The notes: generated by a model from the sequence alone, not told the origin. Counted from the first letter of the stretch, positions 18,582-28,048 are shown. The stretch is 64,000 nt of DNA from Flavobacterium difficile (GCF_011392115.1 NZ_JAAJBT010000002.1:496001-560000); one strand, 5' to 3'. Numbers and translations: made by a program.

Positions 18582-18681
18582 TTGTTACAATCCATATCTT
18601 TATATTAATTTTGTATTCATTAATTTTCAGAAAAGTGGTTCGAACCAAAACTTCCAACTTCTAACTTCTGACTTCTAACTC
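18582..18681 (+). promoter_or_regulatory. panB promoter with heptad repeats in the leader
   Basis: A -33 TTG (18582-18584), 21-bp spacer and -7 TAATTTTG (18606-18613) fit the Bacteroidota promoter. Heptads AACTTCC, AACTTCT, AACTTCT, GACTTCT and AACTCAA (18649-18681) end seven bases before the panB start. Here they lie in the untranslated leader, unlike at the helicase and sdaA genes. Confidence 0.6.
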
Positions 18682-18688
18682 AAAAAGA

Positions 18689-19507
18689 ATGTCTGTAGCA
18701 AAAAAAGATTATAAAAAAATTACAACAAAGTCGTTGATCGACATGAAAGCTAACGGCGAAAAGATTTCGATGCTAACGGCATACGATTTTACTATGGCTA
18801 AAATTGTGGATACTGCAGGAATTGATGTAATTTTAGTGGGAGATTCGGCAAGTAATGTTATGGCGGGTCATGAAACAACTTTACCAATTACTTTAGATCA
18901 AATGATTTATCACGCTAGTAGCGTAGTTAGAGCAGTTGATAGAGCTTTAGTTGTAGTAGATTTGCCTTTTGGAAGTTACCAATCAGATTCTAAAGAAGCC
19001 TTACGTTCTTCTATCAGAATTATGAAAGAAAGTGGCGGACATGCGGTAAAATTAGAAGGTGGCAGAGAAATTGAATCTTCTATTAAAAAAATATTAAATG
19101 CTGGAATTCCTGTAATGGGACATTTAGGTTTAACTCCACAATCTATTTATAAATTCGGAACTTACACCGTTCGTGCGAAAGAGGAAGAAGAAGCGGAACA
19201 ATTAATTGAAGATGCTAAAATGCTTGAACGAATTGGTTGTTTTGCATTAGTTTTAGAAAAAATTCCAGCCAAATTAGCACAAAAAGTAGCAGAAAGCATC
19301 TCTATTCCTGTAATCGGAATTGGTGCGGGTAGTGGAGTAGATGGTCAGGTATTGGTTTTACATGATATGGTTGGCATGACACACGAATTCAGTCCACGTT
19401 TCTTACGTCGTTATATGAACTTATTTGAAGACATGACAAAAGCAATCGGACAATATGTTTCAGATGTTAAGTCGGTTGATTTCCCAAATGCGAACGAGCA
19501 ATATTAA
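18689..19507 (+). CDS. panB: 3-methyl-2-oxobutanoate hydroxymethyltransferase
   Basis: First step of pantothenate synthesis: transfers a hydroxymethyl group from methylenetetrahydrofolate to 2-oxoisovalerate, giving ketopantoate. 272 residues, normal length. Motifs: [32 protein letters not shown] (metal-binding Asp), DLPFGSY, VKLEGG (metal-binding Glu), [10 protein letters not shown] and [19 protein letters not shown]. It is followed after 64 bases by a pseudouridine synthase gene on the same strand. Confidence 0.96.
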   Translation: MSVAKKDYKKITTKSLIDMKANGEKISMLTAYDFTMAKIVDTAGIDVILVGDSASNVMAGHETTLPITLDQMIYHASSVVRAVDRALVVVDLPFGSYQSDSKEALRSSIRIMKESGGHAVKLEGGREIESSIKKILNAGIPVMGHLGLTPQSIYKFGTYTVRAKEEEEAEQLIEDAKMLERIGCFALVLEKIPAKLAQKVAESISIPVIGIGAGSGVDGQVLVLHDMVGMTHEFSPRFLRRYMNLFEDMTKAIGQYVSDVKSVDFPNANEQY

Positions 19508-19571
19508 GTTAAAACTTATTATAAATATCAACTTGAGTTTTTGCAATTAAGCAACTCAATAACTAAAAAAA

Positions 19572-20261
19572 ATGAAAATAGTTTCAGATTCCAAAAATCT
19601 TCAAATCCTACATGAAGACAATCATATAATTGTAGTGAATAAGCGAGTTGGAGATATTGTACAAGGCGATAAAACCGGTGATGCACCTTTATCTGAAATT
19701 GTAAAATCGTATTTAAAAGTTGCTTATAATAAACCAGGTGAAGTTTTTTTAGGTGTGGTCCACCGTTTAGATCGACCAACAACTGGAATTGTGGTTTTTG
19801 CTAAAACTTCGAAAGCTTTAACACGTTTAAATGAGACGTTTAAAAACCGAGCCACTCAAAAAACCTATTGGGCAATTGTTAAAAATGCACCTCCAAAAAC
19901 AGAAGATACTCTAGTGCATTTCTTAAAAAGAAACACCAAAAACAATACTTCAAAAGCTCATTTGAAAGAAGTTCCGGAATCTAAAGAAGCCAAATTATCC
20001 TATAAAACAATTAAAAAATTAGACAATTATTTTGCATTAGAAATCGATTTACATACTGGGCGGCACCATCAAATTCGTGCACAACTTACCGCTATTGGTT
20101 GTCCCATTAAAGGCGATTTAAAATATGGTTTTGATAGAAGTAATCCAAACGGAGGAATTCATTTACACGCTAGAAAGCTAGTTTTAACGCATCCAGTAAC
20201 TAAAGATCTATTGGAGATTATTGCACCAGTACCAGAAGATGTATTGTGGAAATTAGTGTAA
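19572..20261 (+). CDS. RluA-family pseudouridine synthase
   Basis: 229 residues. The family motif HRLDRPTTGIVVFAKT (~63-78) carries the catalytic aspartate; GRHHQIRAQL (~173-182) is the second conserved block. No N-terminal S4 domain is present, as in short RluA forms. It modifies uridines in rRNA or tRNA; the exact site cannot be told from sequence. It is probably cotranscribed with panB. Confidence 0.9.
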   Translation: MKIVSDSKNLQILHEDNHIIVVNKRVGDIVQGDKTGDAPLSEIVKSYLKVAYNKPGEVFLGVVHRLDRPTTGIVVFAKTSKALTRLNETFKNRATQKTYWAIVKNAPPKTEDTLVHFLKRNTKNNTSKAHLKEVPESKEAKLSYKTIKKLDNYFALEIDLHTGRHHQIRAQLTAIGCPIKGDLKYGFDRSNPNGGIHLHARKLVLTHPVTKDLLEIIAPVPEDVLWKLV

Positions 20262-20284
20262 ACTACAGCTGAGAACGCCAAGCT

Positions 20285-20358
20285 AAATGTCTTGAAATGA
20301 TGAATCTTAAAGTCGAAATTATTTATGTTTATAAGACTTTAAAAACTTTTAGACATTT
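20285..20358 (+). other. Nested inverted repeats between the pseudouridine synthase gene and tpx
   Basis: An outer arm AAATGTCT (20285) pairs with AGACATTT (20351-20358). Inside it an inner arm TTAAAGTC (20307) pairs with GACTTTAA (20335). There is no T tract, so it is not a standard terminator. A TATTTTTG -7 box for tpx follows at 20383-20390. A 5' or 3' untranslated RNA structure is possible. Confidence 0.45.
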
Positions 20359-20409
20359 CACTTAACACTTATATATTTTTTGTATTTTTGAACCTTAAAA
20401 TTTAAAAAC

Positions 20410-20907
20410 ATGTCAACAGTAACTTTAGGAGGAAATCCTGTACATACAAATGGAACTTTACCAACAGTTGGTACTACCGCTCCACAATTTCAATTAGTAG
20501 GAAACGATTTATCAGAGGTTTCTTTACAAGACTATAAAGGTCAACGTGTTATCTTAAATATTTTTCCAAGTATCGATACTTCAACATGTGCGACCTCAGT
20601 TAGAACTTTCAATAAAATGGCAAACGATTTAGAAAACACAAAGGTATTGTGTATTTCTAGAGATTTACCTTTTGCTCAAAAACGTTTTTGTGGTTCAGAA
20701 GGATTAGAAAATGTGATAAATTTATCTGACTTCAGAGAAGGAACTTTCGGAAACGATTATGGTTTGACTTTAACTGATTCTGCTTTAAAAGGTTTGCATG
20801 CTAGAGCCATTGTTGTCCTTGATGAAAATGGTGTGATTTTGCATACAGAATTAGTGAGTGAAATTGCTAACGAACCTAATTACGAAGCCGCTTTAAAAGC
20901 CTTATAA
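20410..20907 (+). CDS. tpx: Thiol peroxidase (Tpx, atypical 2-Cys peroxiredoxin)
   Basis: 165 residues. Reduces hydroperoxides using thioredoxin. The peroxidatic cysteine is in SIDTSTCATSVRTF (~Cys60) and the resolving cysteine in AQKRFCGSEG (~Cys94), the Tpx spacing. The N terminus VTLGGNPVHTNGTLP is typical. It is the likely first gene of the run tpx-dgkA-ftsK-lolA, with a four-base gap to dgkA. Confidence 0.95.
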   Translation: MSTVTLGGNPVHTNGTLPTVGTTAPQFQLVGNDLSEVSLQDYKGQRVILNIFPSIDTSTCATSVRTFNKMANDLENTKVLCISRDLPFAQKRFCGSEGLENVINLSDFREGTFGNDYGLTLTDSALKGLHARAIVVLDENGVILHTELVSEIANEPNYEAALKAL

Positions 20908-20911
20908 TTTT

Positions 20912-21286
20912 ATGATTCAAGATAAAAGATTTGTTTCTGGTAGAATTAAAAGTGTAGGTTTTGCCGCAAAAGGTGCCTACAAATTAGTAACTACCGAACA
21001 CAGTGTAATGGTCCAATTTTCTATTATGATTATTATGATTGTTGCAGGATTTTATTTTAATATTTCAAGAGAAGAATGGATGATTCAAGTTCTAGCTTTT
21101 GGTTTAGTCATTGCCGTGGAAGGATTAAACACAGCTGTAGAAAAAATTGCTGATTTTGTTCATCCCGAATTTCATGATAAAATAGGTTTTATTAAAGATA
21201 TTGCTGCTGGTGCAGTTTTGTTTGCAGCATTTAGTGCCATCGCAGTTGGTACATTAATTTATGCTCCAAAAATATTCAATTTTTAA
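20912..21286 (+). CDS. dgkA: Diacylglycerol kinase (DgkA family)
   Basis: 124 residues, small integral membrane kinase that phosphorylates diacylglycerol (or undecaprenol, as in Gram-positive homologues) for lipid recycling. Three membrane helices and the signature FGLVIAVEGLNTAVEKIADFV (E..NTAxE) are present. The N-terminal KSVGFAAKGAYKLVTTEHS matches the amphipathic surface helix region. Confidence 0.92.
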   Translation: MIQDKRFVSGRIKSVGFAAKGAYKLVTTEHSVMVQFSIMIIMIVAGFYFNISREEWMIQVLAFGLVIAVEGLNTAVEKIADFVHPEFHDKIGFIKDIAAGAVLFAAFSAIAVGTLIYAPKIFNF

Positions 21287-21291
21287 AATTA

Positions 21292-23775
21292 ATGGCTAAA
21301 AAAGAAGTTTCAAATACAACCGAAAATAAATTAAGTAATTCAATTTTCAAAACATCACGTGGACAAAAATTCATAGTTGGTGTTTTGTTTGTTATTATTG
21401 CTATCATTTTATTGGTTTCTTTCGTTTCTTACTATGTTTCTGGCAACAACGATCAAAGTCAGATTAATGAATTAGGAAATAGGGAAGTGGCCGTTGAAAA
21501 TTGGTTTGGCAAAATTGGAGCTTGGTTGTCTGAACTTTTCTTGCACAAAGGTTTCGGAATTTCTTCTTTTATTTTTGTGAAAATATTCTTTTTAGTTGGT
21601 GCTTATTTAATTGTCGATTTGCCCTTAAAAAAACTAAGAAAGTCAACGTTTTGGGATTTGTATTTAATCATCACAATTTCAATTTTCTTTGGATTGTTGT
21701 GGGATTTTATTCCTCATTTATCTGGAATTATTGGTTTTGAAATCAATGATTTAATTCAGGATTATTCGGGAAAAATAGGTACGATATTATTGTTGATTTT
21801 TGCTACCATTGTATTTTTAATATTTAAAATTAAAGTTTCTCCAGATAAAGTAAAAGACTTTTTGGAAGCCAAAAACAATCCAGTTGAAGTAACTCCAGAA
21901 ATTGATAATTCAGAAGAAAATATTGCGCCTGTTGTCACAGAAAATAATGCTATCAAGGAAACTATAGTTCCAGTTTCAACGCTTAAAAAACCAATTGTTA
22001 CGGAAGAAGAAGATGACGAATGGACGAACATGCAAGTTATCAATCGTCCCGAACCAACTGCTTCATTTGAAATAGATAAAAAAGCATTAAAACCCACTAT
22101 TCAAAATTCATCGGAAATTCATTTAGAAGCTCAGAAACCTATTGTTGAAGAAGTTCTTCCAAAACAACCAGAACTAATTCAAACAGAAGATGCTTCTTTC
22201 GTAATTGAAAAACCAGAAGAAGAAGACATTGTTGAGGAAAGTTTAGCGCAACGCTTAGTGGAAGATTTTGGTTTGTTTGATCCCACTTTAGAATTGTCAA
22301 ATTTTAAAATGCCTTCTATAGAATTATTGAAAGATTATACAGGTGTTGGAATCACAATCAATCAAGCTGAATTAGAAGAAAATAAAAATAAAATTGTAGA
22401 TACGTTAAAAAACTACAAGATTGAAATCGCACAAATTAAAGCTACAGTTGGTCCGACGGTGACTTTATATGAAATTGTGCCAGAAGCTGGAATTAGAATT
22501 TCTAAAATTAAAAGCTTGGAAGATGATATTGCATTGTCTTTATCAGCACTAGGAATTCGTATTATCGCACCGATTCCTGGAAAAGGAACTATTGGTATTG
22601 AAGTTCCTAATGCTAATCCGTCAATGGTTTCTATGAAAAGTGCCATTGCATCGCCAAAATTCCAACAAGCAGAAATGGAATTGCCCATCGCTTTAGGAAA
22701 AACGATTTCTAATGAAACATTGGTAGTCGATTTAGCAAAAATGCCACACTTATTAATGGCAGGGGCAACAGGTCAGGGAAAATCGGTCGGATTGAATGCG
22801 GTTTTAACTTCGTTATTATACAAAAAACATCCTGCCGAAGTAAAATTCGTTTTGGTGGATCCTAAAAAAGTAGAATTGACGCTTTTTAATAAGATTGAGC
22901 GCCATTATTTAGCGAAACTTCCTGATACAGAAGAAGCCATTATTACTGATAATGCGAAAGTAATTAACACCTTAAACTCTTTATGTTTGGAAATGGATAA
23001 TCGTTATTCTTTATTAAAAGATGCGATGGTTCGAAATATTAAAGAGTATAATGAAAAATTTAAACAACGCAAACTAAATCCAGAAAACGGTCATCGCTTT
23101 TTACCTTATATTGTTTTAGTTGTTGACGAGTTTGCCGATTTAATTATGACGGCAGGAAAAGAAGTAGAACTGCCAATTGCACGTTTGGCTCAACTGGCTC
23201 GTGCTATCGGAATTCATTTAATTATTGCGACACAACGTCCATCTGTAAATGTAATTACAGGTATGATTAAAGCGAATTTCCCAGCAAGAATTGCTTTTAG
23301 AGTAACTTCTAAGATTGATTCTAGAACTATCTTAGATTCTGGTGGCGCCGATCAGTTAATTGGTCGTGGAGATTTATTGTTTTCAAACGGAAACGATTTA
23401 ATTCGTGTACAATGTGCTTTTGTCGATACACCAGAAGTTGAAAAAATATGTGATTTCATTGGTGCTCAAAAAGCCTATCCAGATGCCTACTTATTACCAG
23501 ATTATGTAGGAGAAGAAAGTGGCATAAAACTTGATATGGATATTTCGGAAAGAGATTCTTTATTTAGAGATGCCGCAGAAGTTGTAGTTTCGGCGCAACA
23601 AGGCTCTGCCTCATTAATTCAAAGAAAATTAAAATTAGGATATAACAGAGCAGGAAGAATTATTGATCAATTAGAAGCTGCTGGAATTGTTGGTCCTTTT
23701 GAAGGAAGTAAAGCCAGACAAGTTTTAATTAGCGATTTAACCTCTTTAGAAATATTTTTTAAAAACGAACAATAG
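21292..23775 (+). CDS. ftsK: DNA translocase FtsK/SpoIIIE
   Basis: 827-residue septal DNA pump that clears and resolves chromosomes at division. The N-terminal ~180 residues contain four membrane helices, then an acidic/proline linker (~190-320), then the motor. Walker A GATGQGKSVG is near residue 490, Walker B VVDEFADL near 613, and IATQRPSVNVITG follows. The C-terminal gamma winged helix (SLIQRKLKLGYNRAGRIIDQLE, ~766) reads KOPS-type signals. It begins five bases after dgkA. Confidence 0.97.
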   Translation: MAKKEVSNTTENKLSNSIFKTSRGQKFIVGVLFVIIAIILLVSFVSYYVSGNNDQSQINELGNREVAVENWFGKIGAWLSELFLHKGFGISSFIFVKIFFLVGAYLIVDLPLKKLRKSTFWDLYLIITISIFFGLLWDFIPHLSGIIGFEINDLIQDYSGKIGTILLLIFATIVFLIFKIKVSPDKVKDFLEAKNNPVEVTPEIDNSEENIAPVVTENNAIKETIVPVSTLKKPIVTEEEDDEWTNMQVINRPEPTASFEIDKKALKPTIQNSSEIHLEAQKPIVEEVLPKQPELIQTEDASFVIEKPEEEDIVEESLAQRLVEDFGLFDPTLELSNFKMPSIELLKDYTGVGITINQAELEENKNKIVDTLKNYKIEIAQIKATVGPTVTLYEIVPEAGIRISKIKSLEDDIALSLSALGIRIIAPIPGKGTIGIEVPNANPSMVSMKSAIASPKFQQAEMELPIALGKTISNETLVVDLAKMPHLLMAGATGQGKSVGLNAVLTSLLYKKHPAEVKFVLVDPKKVELTLFNKIERHYLAKLPDTEEAIITDNAKVINTLNSLCLEMDNRYSLLKDAMVRNIKEYNEKFKQRKLNPENGHRFLPYIVLVVDEFADLIMTAGKEVELPIARLAQLARAIGIHLIIATQRPSVNVITGMIKANFPARIAFRVTSKIDSRTILDSGGADQLIGRGDLLFSNGNDLIRVQCAFVDTPEVEKICDFIGAQKAYPDAYLLPDYVGEESGIKLDMDISERDSLFRDAAEVVVSAQQGSASLIQRKLKLGYNRAGRIIDQLEAAGIVGPFEGSKARQVLISDLTSLEIFFKNEQ

Positions 23776-23788
23776 ATTTTATACATAG

Positions 23789-24451
23789 ATGAAAAAATTA
23801 GTTACAATTACTGCAGTTGCAATATTTTTAGTTGCTTTTAGTACTAAAGAAGTGGAACAAAAAAAAGATGCTAATGTTGCCAAAAATTTATTAGATAAAG
23901 TTGTAGCTAAAGCCAAATCCTATAAGAATATGGATATCGACTTCAAATACGCTATTAACAATGCTAAGGAAAACATCAATCAGGAAAGTAAAGGAACTGT
24001 AATTTTACAAGGAAATAAATATCATTTGAGTTTCATGGGAATTACTAAAATTTTCGATGGGAAAAAAATATACACCATTGTTCCAGAAGATGAAGAGGTG
24101 ACAGTATCTAATCATGATGAAAATGATGCCAATGCGATGTCTCCAAATAAAATTTTTACGTTCTTCAAAAAAGGATTTAAGTATGCTATGGATATCAAGC
24201 AACCTGTAGCTGGAAAAACCATTCAATATGTAAAATTAACACCATCTAGTGTGGTAGATAAGCGTAAAGAAGTTTTAATTGGAATCGACACAAAAACCAA
24301 TCACATTTATAATTTGATTGAAGTTGGTAAAAACGGTACCAAAACAACTTTAACAGTTTCTTCGTTTAAATTTAACCAAACTTTACCGAAAAATCAGTTT
24401 ACCTTTGTAAAAGCGAAATATCCAAATTATTACATCAATAAAGCGGATTAA
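23789..24451 (+). CDS. lolA: LolA-like outer-membrane lipoprotein carrier
   Basis: 220-residue periplasmic protein with a signal peptide (MKKLVTITAVAIFLVAFSTK). The LolA-type half-barrel features include NLLDKVVAKAKSYKNMDIDFKY, KGTVILQGNKYHLSF, IFDGKKIYTIVPEDEEVTV and a final FKFNQTLPKNQFTFVKAKYPN. Such proteins ferry lipoproteins through the periplasm. It is 13 bases after ftsK, in the same operon, and before an LptF/G permease gene, consistent with an envelope-assembly group. Confidence 0.88.
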   Translation: MKKLVTITAVAIFLVAFSTKEVEQKKDANVAKNLLDKVVAKAKSYKNMDIDFKYAINNAKENINQESKGTVILQGNKYHLSFMGITKIFDGKKIYTIVPEDEEVTVSNHDENDANAMSPNKIFTFFKKGFKYAMDIKQPVAGKTIQYVKLTPSSVVDKRKEVLIGIDTKTNHIYNLIEVGKNGTKTTLTVSSFKFNQTLPKNQFTFVKAKYPNYYINKAD

Positions 24452-24510
24452 TTGTCAGATTACATTTTACATAGCAGATGTTTTTTGCTATAAATTTAGC
24501 ATAAAAATAA

Positions 24511-26517
24511 ATGAAAATTATAGATAAATATTTATTAAAATCTTTCCTGATTACATTTACTACGGTATTTGTAATCCTTTTTTTTATATTCGTTTTGCAA
24601 AGTATTTGGCTGTTTATCGCTGAATTAGCAGGAAAAGATTTAGATTTTGTAACCATTTTTAAGTTTATTTTTTATTATTCGCCTATAATGGTTCCTTTGG
24701 TTTTACCCTTGTCGATTTTATTGGCTTCAATTATGACATTCGGGAGTTTTGCAGAAAATTATGAATTTGCTGCCATGAAATCAGGTGGAATTTCGTTAAG
24801 ACGGGCGATGAAATTTCTAATTGTTTGTACGAGTGTTTTTAGTTTAATTGCATTTTTATTTGCTAATAACATAATTCCAGAGGCACAATACAGATTCGTA
24901 AACTTGAGAAAAAACATTCTTCAAACTAAACCAGCAATGGCTATTGGTGAAGGACAGTTTAATAAAATAGGTCCTACTACGACTATAAAAGTAGAAAAAA
25001 AATCAGGAGAAAATGGCGAGTTTTTAGAAGGCATCACGATGCATATGAAAAAGGGCGAGTTTGGACCTGTTACAACTGTAATTAAAGCTAAAAACGGTGT
25101 TTTAAAGAGTGATGAGTCAACCAATTTATTGCAATTAGATTTATTGGATGGTAATTATTATGAAGATATTCAACCTCAAAAAATAGAAGAAAGAGACAAG
25201 TTGCCCTTTGCAAAAAGTAGTTTTAAAAAATACACGATTAATATCGATTTAGCGCGACTTAATGGTAGTTCTGAAGAAGGTGGTGAAATAATCAATGCTT
25301 TCAATATGCTTTCCATGAGCGAATTGAAATATACTATTGACTCTCTTGATGTAAACTATAAAAAAGATGTTATTTCTTACAGTGAAAATATTGATAAAGC
25401 CTCTCAAAATTTAACCAATGTTTTGCAAGGTACCACAAGTCAATCGCCAGTAGCTATACAACCGACTACTAAAATTAAGGAGAACCTTTTAGAACTTTTT
25501 CCTAACGACAAACAGCTTATTTTGTTAGAGGTTGCGAAAAGTAATATTTCCAATACTGTTTTTTCTTTGGACAGTTACGAGAAAGATTTAGAAATGAAAA
25601 AGAAATATATTAATGATTTCTGGATTGCTTACTATGATAAAATTTTAGTCGCTTATTCTTGTTTGTTGATGTTTTTTATTGGCGCACCTTTAGGAGCTAT
25701 TATTCGAAAAGGTGGTTTAGGTTTGCCAATCGTTTTTGCGGTATTAATTTTCATCATCTTTAATTTTGCCAATACTTTTGGAAAAAAATTAGCAGGTCAA
25801 GATGCTATTCACCCTTTTCTTGGGGTAGCAGCGGGTGCATTACTTCTTACGCCTTTTGCAATATTATTTACTTATAGAGCCACAAATGATATGGGTTTAA
25901 CTATCGATTTAGATTGGTTGATAAATCCAATTAATAAGTTATTTAAGATTAAGAATTCTAACGATTTTAAATTTAATCAAAGTATCATTTCATTAAAAAA
26001 TATTTCTCTGGATTCTAACGATGAGGATGTGATTAAATTGAATTCATTTAATGAAGAAAGTCTTATTAGTGTTGTGAAAAATTATAAGCAATTTTCTTAT
26101 TCAAATGAATTTAGAATTAAAGCATTAAAGATTCTAGAACAAAAAGGTATTTCTCAAGAACAATTATTAGAAAGTAATAATTTGTATAATTTAGAGTATT
26201 TAAAACTAGTAAGTTATTCTGATTTATATAAGAAACAGACTTTATTAGCATTGCTATTTAATCTTCTTAGCTATACTGTGATTATTAATCTTTCAAATTT
26301 ATTGGTTTTGATATTCGGATTTATAAGTGTTATTTTAATGTATTATTTACTTCATAAATCATCTGAAACATTAAACGAAATTAAACGAATTACTAAAAGA
26401 GAAGATAGCTTTGTGCCTCCATTCATCGCTTATTTTTTTGGTTTGGTACTTTTTATATTTGTTTTTTCTTACAATAGATATCGACTTAAAGAAGTTATAT
26501 CTGAATTTAACAACTAA
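24511..26517 (+). CDS. LptF/LptG (YjgP/YjgQ) family LPS export permease
   Basis: Membrane component of the LptBFG transporter that extracts lipopolysaccharide from the inner membrane. The N-terminal six residues (MKIIDKYLLKSFLITF) are classical; three helices, a large periplasmic beta domain, and helices near residues 370-470 (FWIAYYDKILVAYSCLLMFFIGAPLGAIIRKGGLGLP) follow. At 668 residues it is longer than E. coli LptF/G (~360), with an extra C-terminal region of ~190 residues including two more hydrophobic helices, as seen in some Bacteroidota homologues. Confidence 0.9.
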   Translation: MKIIDKYLLKSFLITFTTVFVILFFIFVLQSIWLFIAELAGKDLDFVTIFKFIFYYSPIMVPLVLPLSILLASIMTFGSFAENYEFAAMKSGGISLRRAMKFLIVCTSVFSLIAFLFANNIIPEAQYRFVNLRKNILQTKPAMAIGEGQFNKIGPTTTIKVEKKSGENGEFLEGITMHMKKGEFGPVTTVIKAKNGVLKSDESTNLLQLDLLDGNYYEDIQPQKIEERDKLPFAKSSFKKYTINIDLARLNGSSEEGGEIINAFNMLSMSELKYTIDSLDVNYKKDVISYSENIDKASQNLTNVLQGTTSQSPVAIQPTTKIKENLLELFPNDKQLILLEVAKSNISNTVFSLDSYEKDLEMKKKYINDFWIAYYDKILVAYSCLLMFFIGAPLGAIIRKGGLGLPIVFAVLIFIIFNFANTFGKKLAGQDAIHPFLGVAAGALLLTPFAILFTYRATNDMGLTIDLDWLINPINKLFKIKNSNDFKFNQSIISLKNISLDSNDEDVIKLNSFNEESLISVVKNYKQFSYSNEFRIKALKILEQKGISQEQLLESNNLYNLEYLKLVSYSDLYKKQTLLALLFNLLSYTVIINLSNLLVLIFGFISVILMYYLLHKSSETLNEIKRITKREDSFVPPFIAYFFGLVLFIFVFSYNRYRLKEVISEFNN

Positions 26518-26535
26518 CAACAATACAACAAACTA

Positions 26536-27666
26536 ATGAGCAATACAATACAACTCAACACAATTGAAGAAGCGATAGAAGACATTCGTCAAGGTAAAAT
26601 GATCATTGTAGTTGATGATGAAGACAGAGAGAATGAGGGTGATTTCTTAGCAGCTGCTGATAAAGTTACGCCTGAAATGATTAACTTTATGGCTACACAT
26701 GGTAAAGGTTTAATTTGTGTGCCTTTAACTGAATCGAGATGTAAAGAATTAGAATTACATTCAATGGTGACCAACAATACCGACAACATGGAAACGGCTT
26801 TTACAGTTTCTGTTGATTTAAAAGGTAATGGTGTCACTACCGGAATTTCTGCGGCAGACCGATCTAAAACAATTGAAGCATTAGTAAATCCAGAAACCAA
26901 ACCTTATGAATTAGGCCGACCAGGTCATATTTTTCCATTAATCGCCCGTCAAGGTGGTGTATTAAGAAGAACCGGGCATACCGAAGCCGCAATTGATTTT
27001 GCCCGTTTAGCTGGCTTGTCATCAGCTGGGGTAATTTGCGAAATTATGAATGAAGATGGAACTATGGCGCGATTACCAGAATTGGTTGAAGTGGCTAAGA
27101 AATTCGATTTAAAATTAGTTTCTATTGAAGATTTGGTGGCATACAGAATGCAACACGATAGCTTAATTAAGAAAAAAGAAGATTTTGAAATTACAACACG
27201 TTTCGGAAACTTTAGATTAAGAGCGTATTTACAAGTGACTAACAAGCAAGTTCATATTGCGTTAACTAAAGGAAGTTGGAGTAAAGGTGAAGAAATTTTA
27301 ACTAGAATTAATTCTACACAAGTTACCAATGATATTTTAGGAAGCTTAACCGATACTTTAAATAAAAAGTTAGAAGACATTTTCAAAAAGTTTGAAGAAC
27401 ATGACAAATGTGCCATTTTATTTATCAATCAAGAATTACAATCTGTAGAATTGTTGGATCGTTTGGCAGATTTAAAACGCATGCAAGAAACAGGTGATTT
27501 TTCTACACCAAAAATTAAGATTGATACTAAAGATTTTGGTATTGGTGCACAAATTTTACACGACATAGACATTACAAAGATTAAATTATTAACCAACTCA
27601 TGGCAAAATAAACGTGTCGGAATGATTGGTTATGGACTAGAAATTACAGAATATTTAAATTATTAA
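26536..27666 (+). CDS. ribBA: 3,4-dihydroxy-2-butanone 4-phosphate synthase with degenerate GTP cyclohydrolase II domain
   Basis: 376 residues, riboflavin biosynthesis. The RibB half (1-205) is intact: DDEDRENEGDFLAAADK (~27-43) and RRTGHTEAAIDFARLAG (~138-154). The RibA half (206-376) keeps the fold (RFGNFRLRAYL, DFGIGAQILHDI, IGYGLEI). It lacks the zinc-binding cysteines: the place where active enzymes have C-LTGD-x-FGS-x-RCDC reads STQVTNDILGSLTDTL. It should therefore make the butanone phosphate but not open GTP, so another ribA is expected elsewhere. It is last in the tpx-to-ribBA run. Confidence 0.9.
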   Translation: MSNTIQLNTIEEAIEDIRQGKMIIVVDDEDRENEGDFLAAADKVTPEMINFMATHGKGLICVPLTESRCKELELHSMVTNNTDNMETAFTVSVDLKGNGVTTGISAADRSKTIEALVNPETKPYELGRPGHIFPLIARQGGVLRRTGHTEAAIDFARLAGLSSAGVICEIMNEDGTMARLPELVEVAKKFDLKLVSIEDLVAYRMQHDSLIKKKEDFEITTRFGNFRLRAYLQVTNKQVHIALTKGSWSKGEEILTRINSTQVTNDILGSLTDTLNKKLEDIFKKFEEHDKCAILFINQELQSVELLDRLADLKRMQETGDFSTPKIKIDTKDFGIGAQILHDIDITKIKLLTNSWQNKRVGMIGYGLEITEYLNY

Positions 27667-27735
27667 AAAAAAAGTTTGACTACTGATTATTGACAATCAG
27701 AAGGTTAAAAAAAACTTCTAAAAAAAGTGTAGTTT

Positions 27736-27769
27736 TTGTTTTTTTAATTAAAAAAAGCTTTTATATTTG
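27736..27769 (+). promoter_or_regulatory. Promoter of tRNA-Ser
   Basis: TTG (27736-27738), 23-bp spacer, TATATTTG (27762-27769). The -7 is a perfect TAnnTTTG; the spacer is at the long end of the accepted range. The tRNA begins 33 bases later. Confidence 0.6.
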
Positions 27770-27802
27770 CACTCGCAATACGGAAGTACTGCGAGTCTTA
27801 CT

Positions 27803-27890
27803 GGAGAAATGGCAGAGCGGTCGAATGCGGCAGTCTTGAAAACTGTTGACTGTAACAGGTCCGGGGGTTCGAATCCCTCTTTCTCCGCCA
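27803..27890 (+). tRNA. tRNA-Ser (anticodon UGA)
   Basis: 88 nt with the CCA encoded. The acceptor stem GGAGAAA pairs with TTTCTCC, then discriminator G and CCA. The anticodon loop CTTGAAA (27835-27841) gives UGA, reading UCA/UCG/UCU codons. A long variable arm (TTGACTGTAACAG) and a GGGTTCGAATCCC T arm confirm a class II serine tRNA. It marks the boundary between backbone genes and the accessory region to the right. Confidence 0.97.
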
Positions 27891-27895
27891 GTAGA

Positions 27896-27926
27896 AACCG
27901 ATTCAGAAATGAATCGGTTTTTTTTA
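27896..27926 (+). terminator. Rho-independent terminator after tRNA-Ser
   Basis: A perfect 10-bp stem AACCGATTCA / TGAATCGGTT closes a GAAA tetraloop and is followed by eight or more T. It starts six bases after the tRNA CCA. Confidence 0.9.
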
Positions 27927-28048
27927 TGGGTTCTATTTTAGATGTGAAAATTTTGTTAGGTGTTTACTAACCCTTTTTTTGATAGCTGTTTCTTCCTACT
28001 ATGTAGGCTTTATCTACTTAGTTGGTTCGGGATAGTTTGGGGACTGAC

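Noticed and set aside
18541-18657. Long N terminus of the NTF2-like protein
   Set aside because: It would put 39 residues before a clean signal peptide and overlap the panB promoter on the other strand.
27803-27890. tRNA-Ser as an attachment site of an integrated island
   Set aside because: No second copy of the tRNA 3' end and no integrase gene are visible in the window, so the claim is not supported.
27767-27970. Open frame across the tRNA-Ser gene
   Set aside because: It simply reads through a well-formed tRNA and its terminator.
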